64,000 bases of DNA, from the NCBI RefSeq assembly GCF_009762325.1, contig NZ_CP034348.1:3416501-3480500 (forward strand), read 5' to 3'. The stretch is from Roseovarius faecimaris (GTDB taxonomy: Bacteria > Pseudomonadota > Alphaproteobacteria > Rhodobacterales > Rhodobacteraceae). The translations under genes were made by a program, and so were the position numbers. The notes beneath the pieces are model-generated. The model ran no database searches and was not told the origin of the DNA. It saw nothing but the letters and a program-made list of their open reading frames with translations. Positions within the stretch are counted from its first letter, which is position 1. The number at the start of each line of letters is the position of its first letter. Below are positions 63,737 to 64,000 of the stretch, in pieces.

Positions 63737-64000
63737 ATGGCAAAAGGTATGAGCGACAAACAGATCACGACACCGTCAGCCCGGGACATTGAAAGCTCGG
63801 CCAAGGCGGTGCAGCAGAAGGGGCTGCCGCCCGTACACCTCTGGACTCCGCCTTTTTGTGGCGATCTGGACATGCGCATCGCCCGCGACGGAACGTGGTA
63901 TTACGAGGGCACCCCGATCAACCGGCCGGGCCTTGTGCGGCTGTTTTCCACCATCCTGAAACGCGAAGACGGGAAGTATTACCTCGTCACCCCGGTCGAA
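63737..64000 (+). CDS. DUF1285 family protein (3' truncated by window end)
   Basis: The frame starts at ATG 63737 or, in frame, at 63749 and runs off the window. The residues seen include LPPVHLWTPPFCGDLDMRIARDGTWYYEGTPINRPGLVRLFSTILKREDGKYYLVTP, shown in pieces: PPVHLWTPPFCG, MRIARDGTWYYEGTPI and RPGLVRLFSTIL, which match DUF1285. It is divergent from moxR. Function unknown. Confidence 0.8.
   Translation, partial: MAKGMSDKQITTPSARDIESSAKAVQQKGLPPVHLWTPPFCGDLDMRIARDGTWYYEGTPINRPGLVRLFSTILKREDGKYYLVTPVE

Overview
The window looks like chromosome from a marine-type alphaproteobacterium of the Rhodobacteraceae (Roseobacter group). The evidence is the high G+C content, the soxT-R-S-V-W-X-Y-Z-A-B-C-D-E-F order, a cytoplasmic soeABC sulfite dehydrogenase, a DUF4212/VC_2705-type symporter next to acs, glcDEF, a creatinase, and a MoxR/DUF58/DUF4159 operon. 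No rRNA, tRNA, CRISPR array, insertion sequence, phage gene or attachment site was recognised. Coding density is very high. The only gene-free stretch over 300 bases is 23053-23479, which is unusually A+T-rich.

Region 1 (1-14286) is a complete thiosulfate-oxidising locus. soxV-W-X-Y-Z-A-B-C-D-E-F run leftward, and soxS, soxR and soxT run rightward on the other side. An A+T-rich inverted repeat lies upstream of soxX and another between soxV and soxS; both are candidate SoxR operators. A strong terminator-like hairpin lies between soxA and soxB and another after soxF. Beyond soxF are a DUF302 protein, a second YeeE/YedE transporter and a 5'-truncated metallo-beta-lactamase-fold protein whose first metal motif is degenerate.

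Region 2 (14343-23479) is an acetate uptake and activation block on the minus strand: acs, adk, DUF4212 small subunit, sodium:solute symporter, a cNMP/CBS/nucleotidyltransferase (DUF294) protein, a small membrane protein and a membrane-anchored PAS/DEDDh exonuclease. The last three are likely a regulatory module of unknown chemistry. Region 3 (23480-30729) holds adenine deaminase, an FAD oxidoreductase, lpxK with a divergent Kdo-transferase-like gene, a class I amidotransferase, a secreted unknown and rppH.

Region 4 (30963-35546) is soeA, a 48-codon membrane ORF, soeB and soeC, all overlapping; it would oxidise sulfite in the cytoplasm, complementing periplasmic SoxCD. Region 5 (35681-46461) has DUF1523, a Tat-exported cyclase-family protein, an SCP2 protein, a tetR-pspA-yiaA unit with four copies of one operator-like palindrome, and nitrogen and carbon catabolism genes (creatinase, P1 peptidase, alpha/beta hydrolase, succinate-semialdehyde dehydrogenase, DUF3604).

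Region 6 (46541-64000) has an ECF sigma factor coupled to a membrane vWA protein, hsp20 behind an RpoH-like promoter, two tandem trypsin-like proteases, glcD-glcE-(membrane protein)-glcF, DUF599, a small secreted protein, the moxR-DUF58-DUF4159-vWA operon, and the start of a DUF1285 gene cut by the window end.
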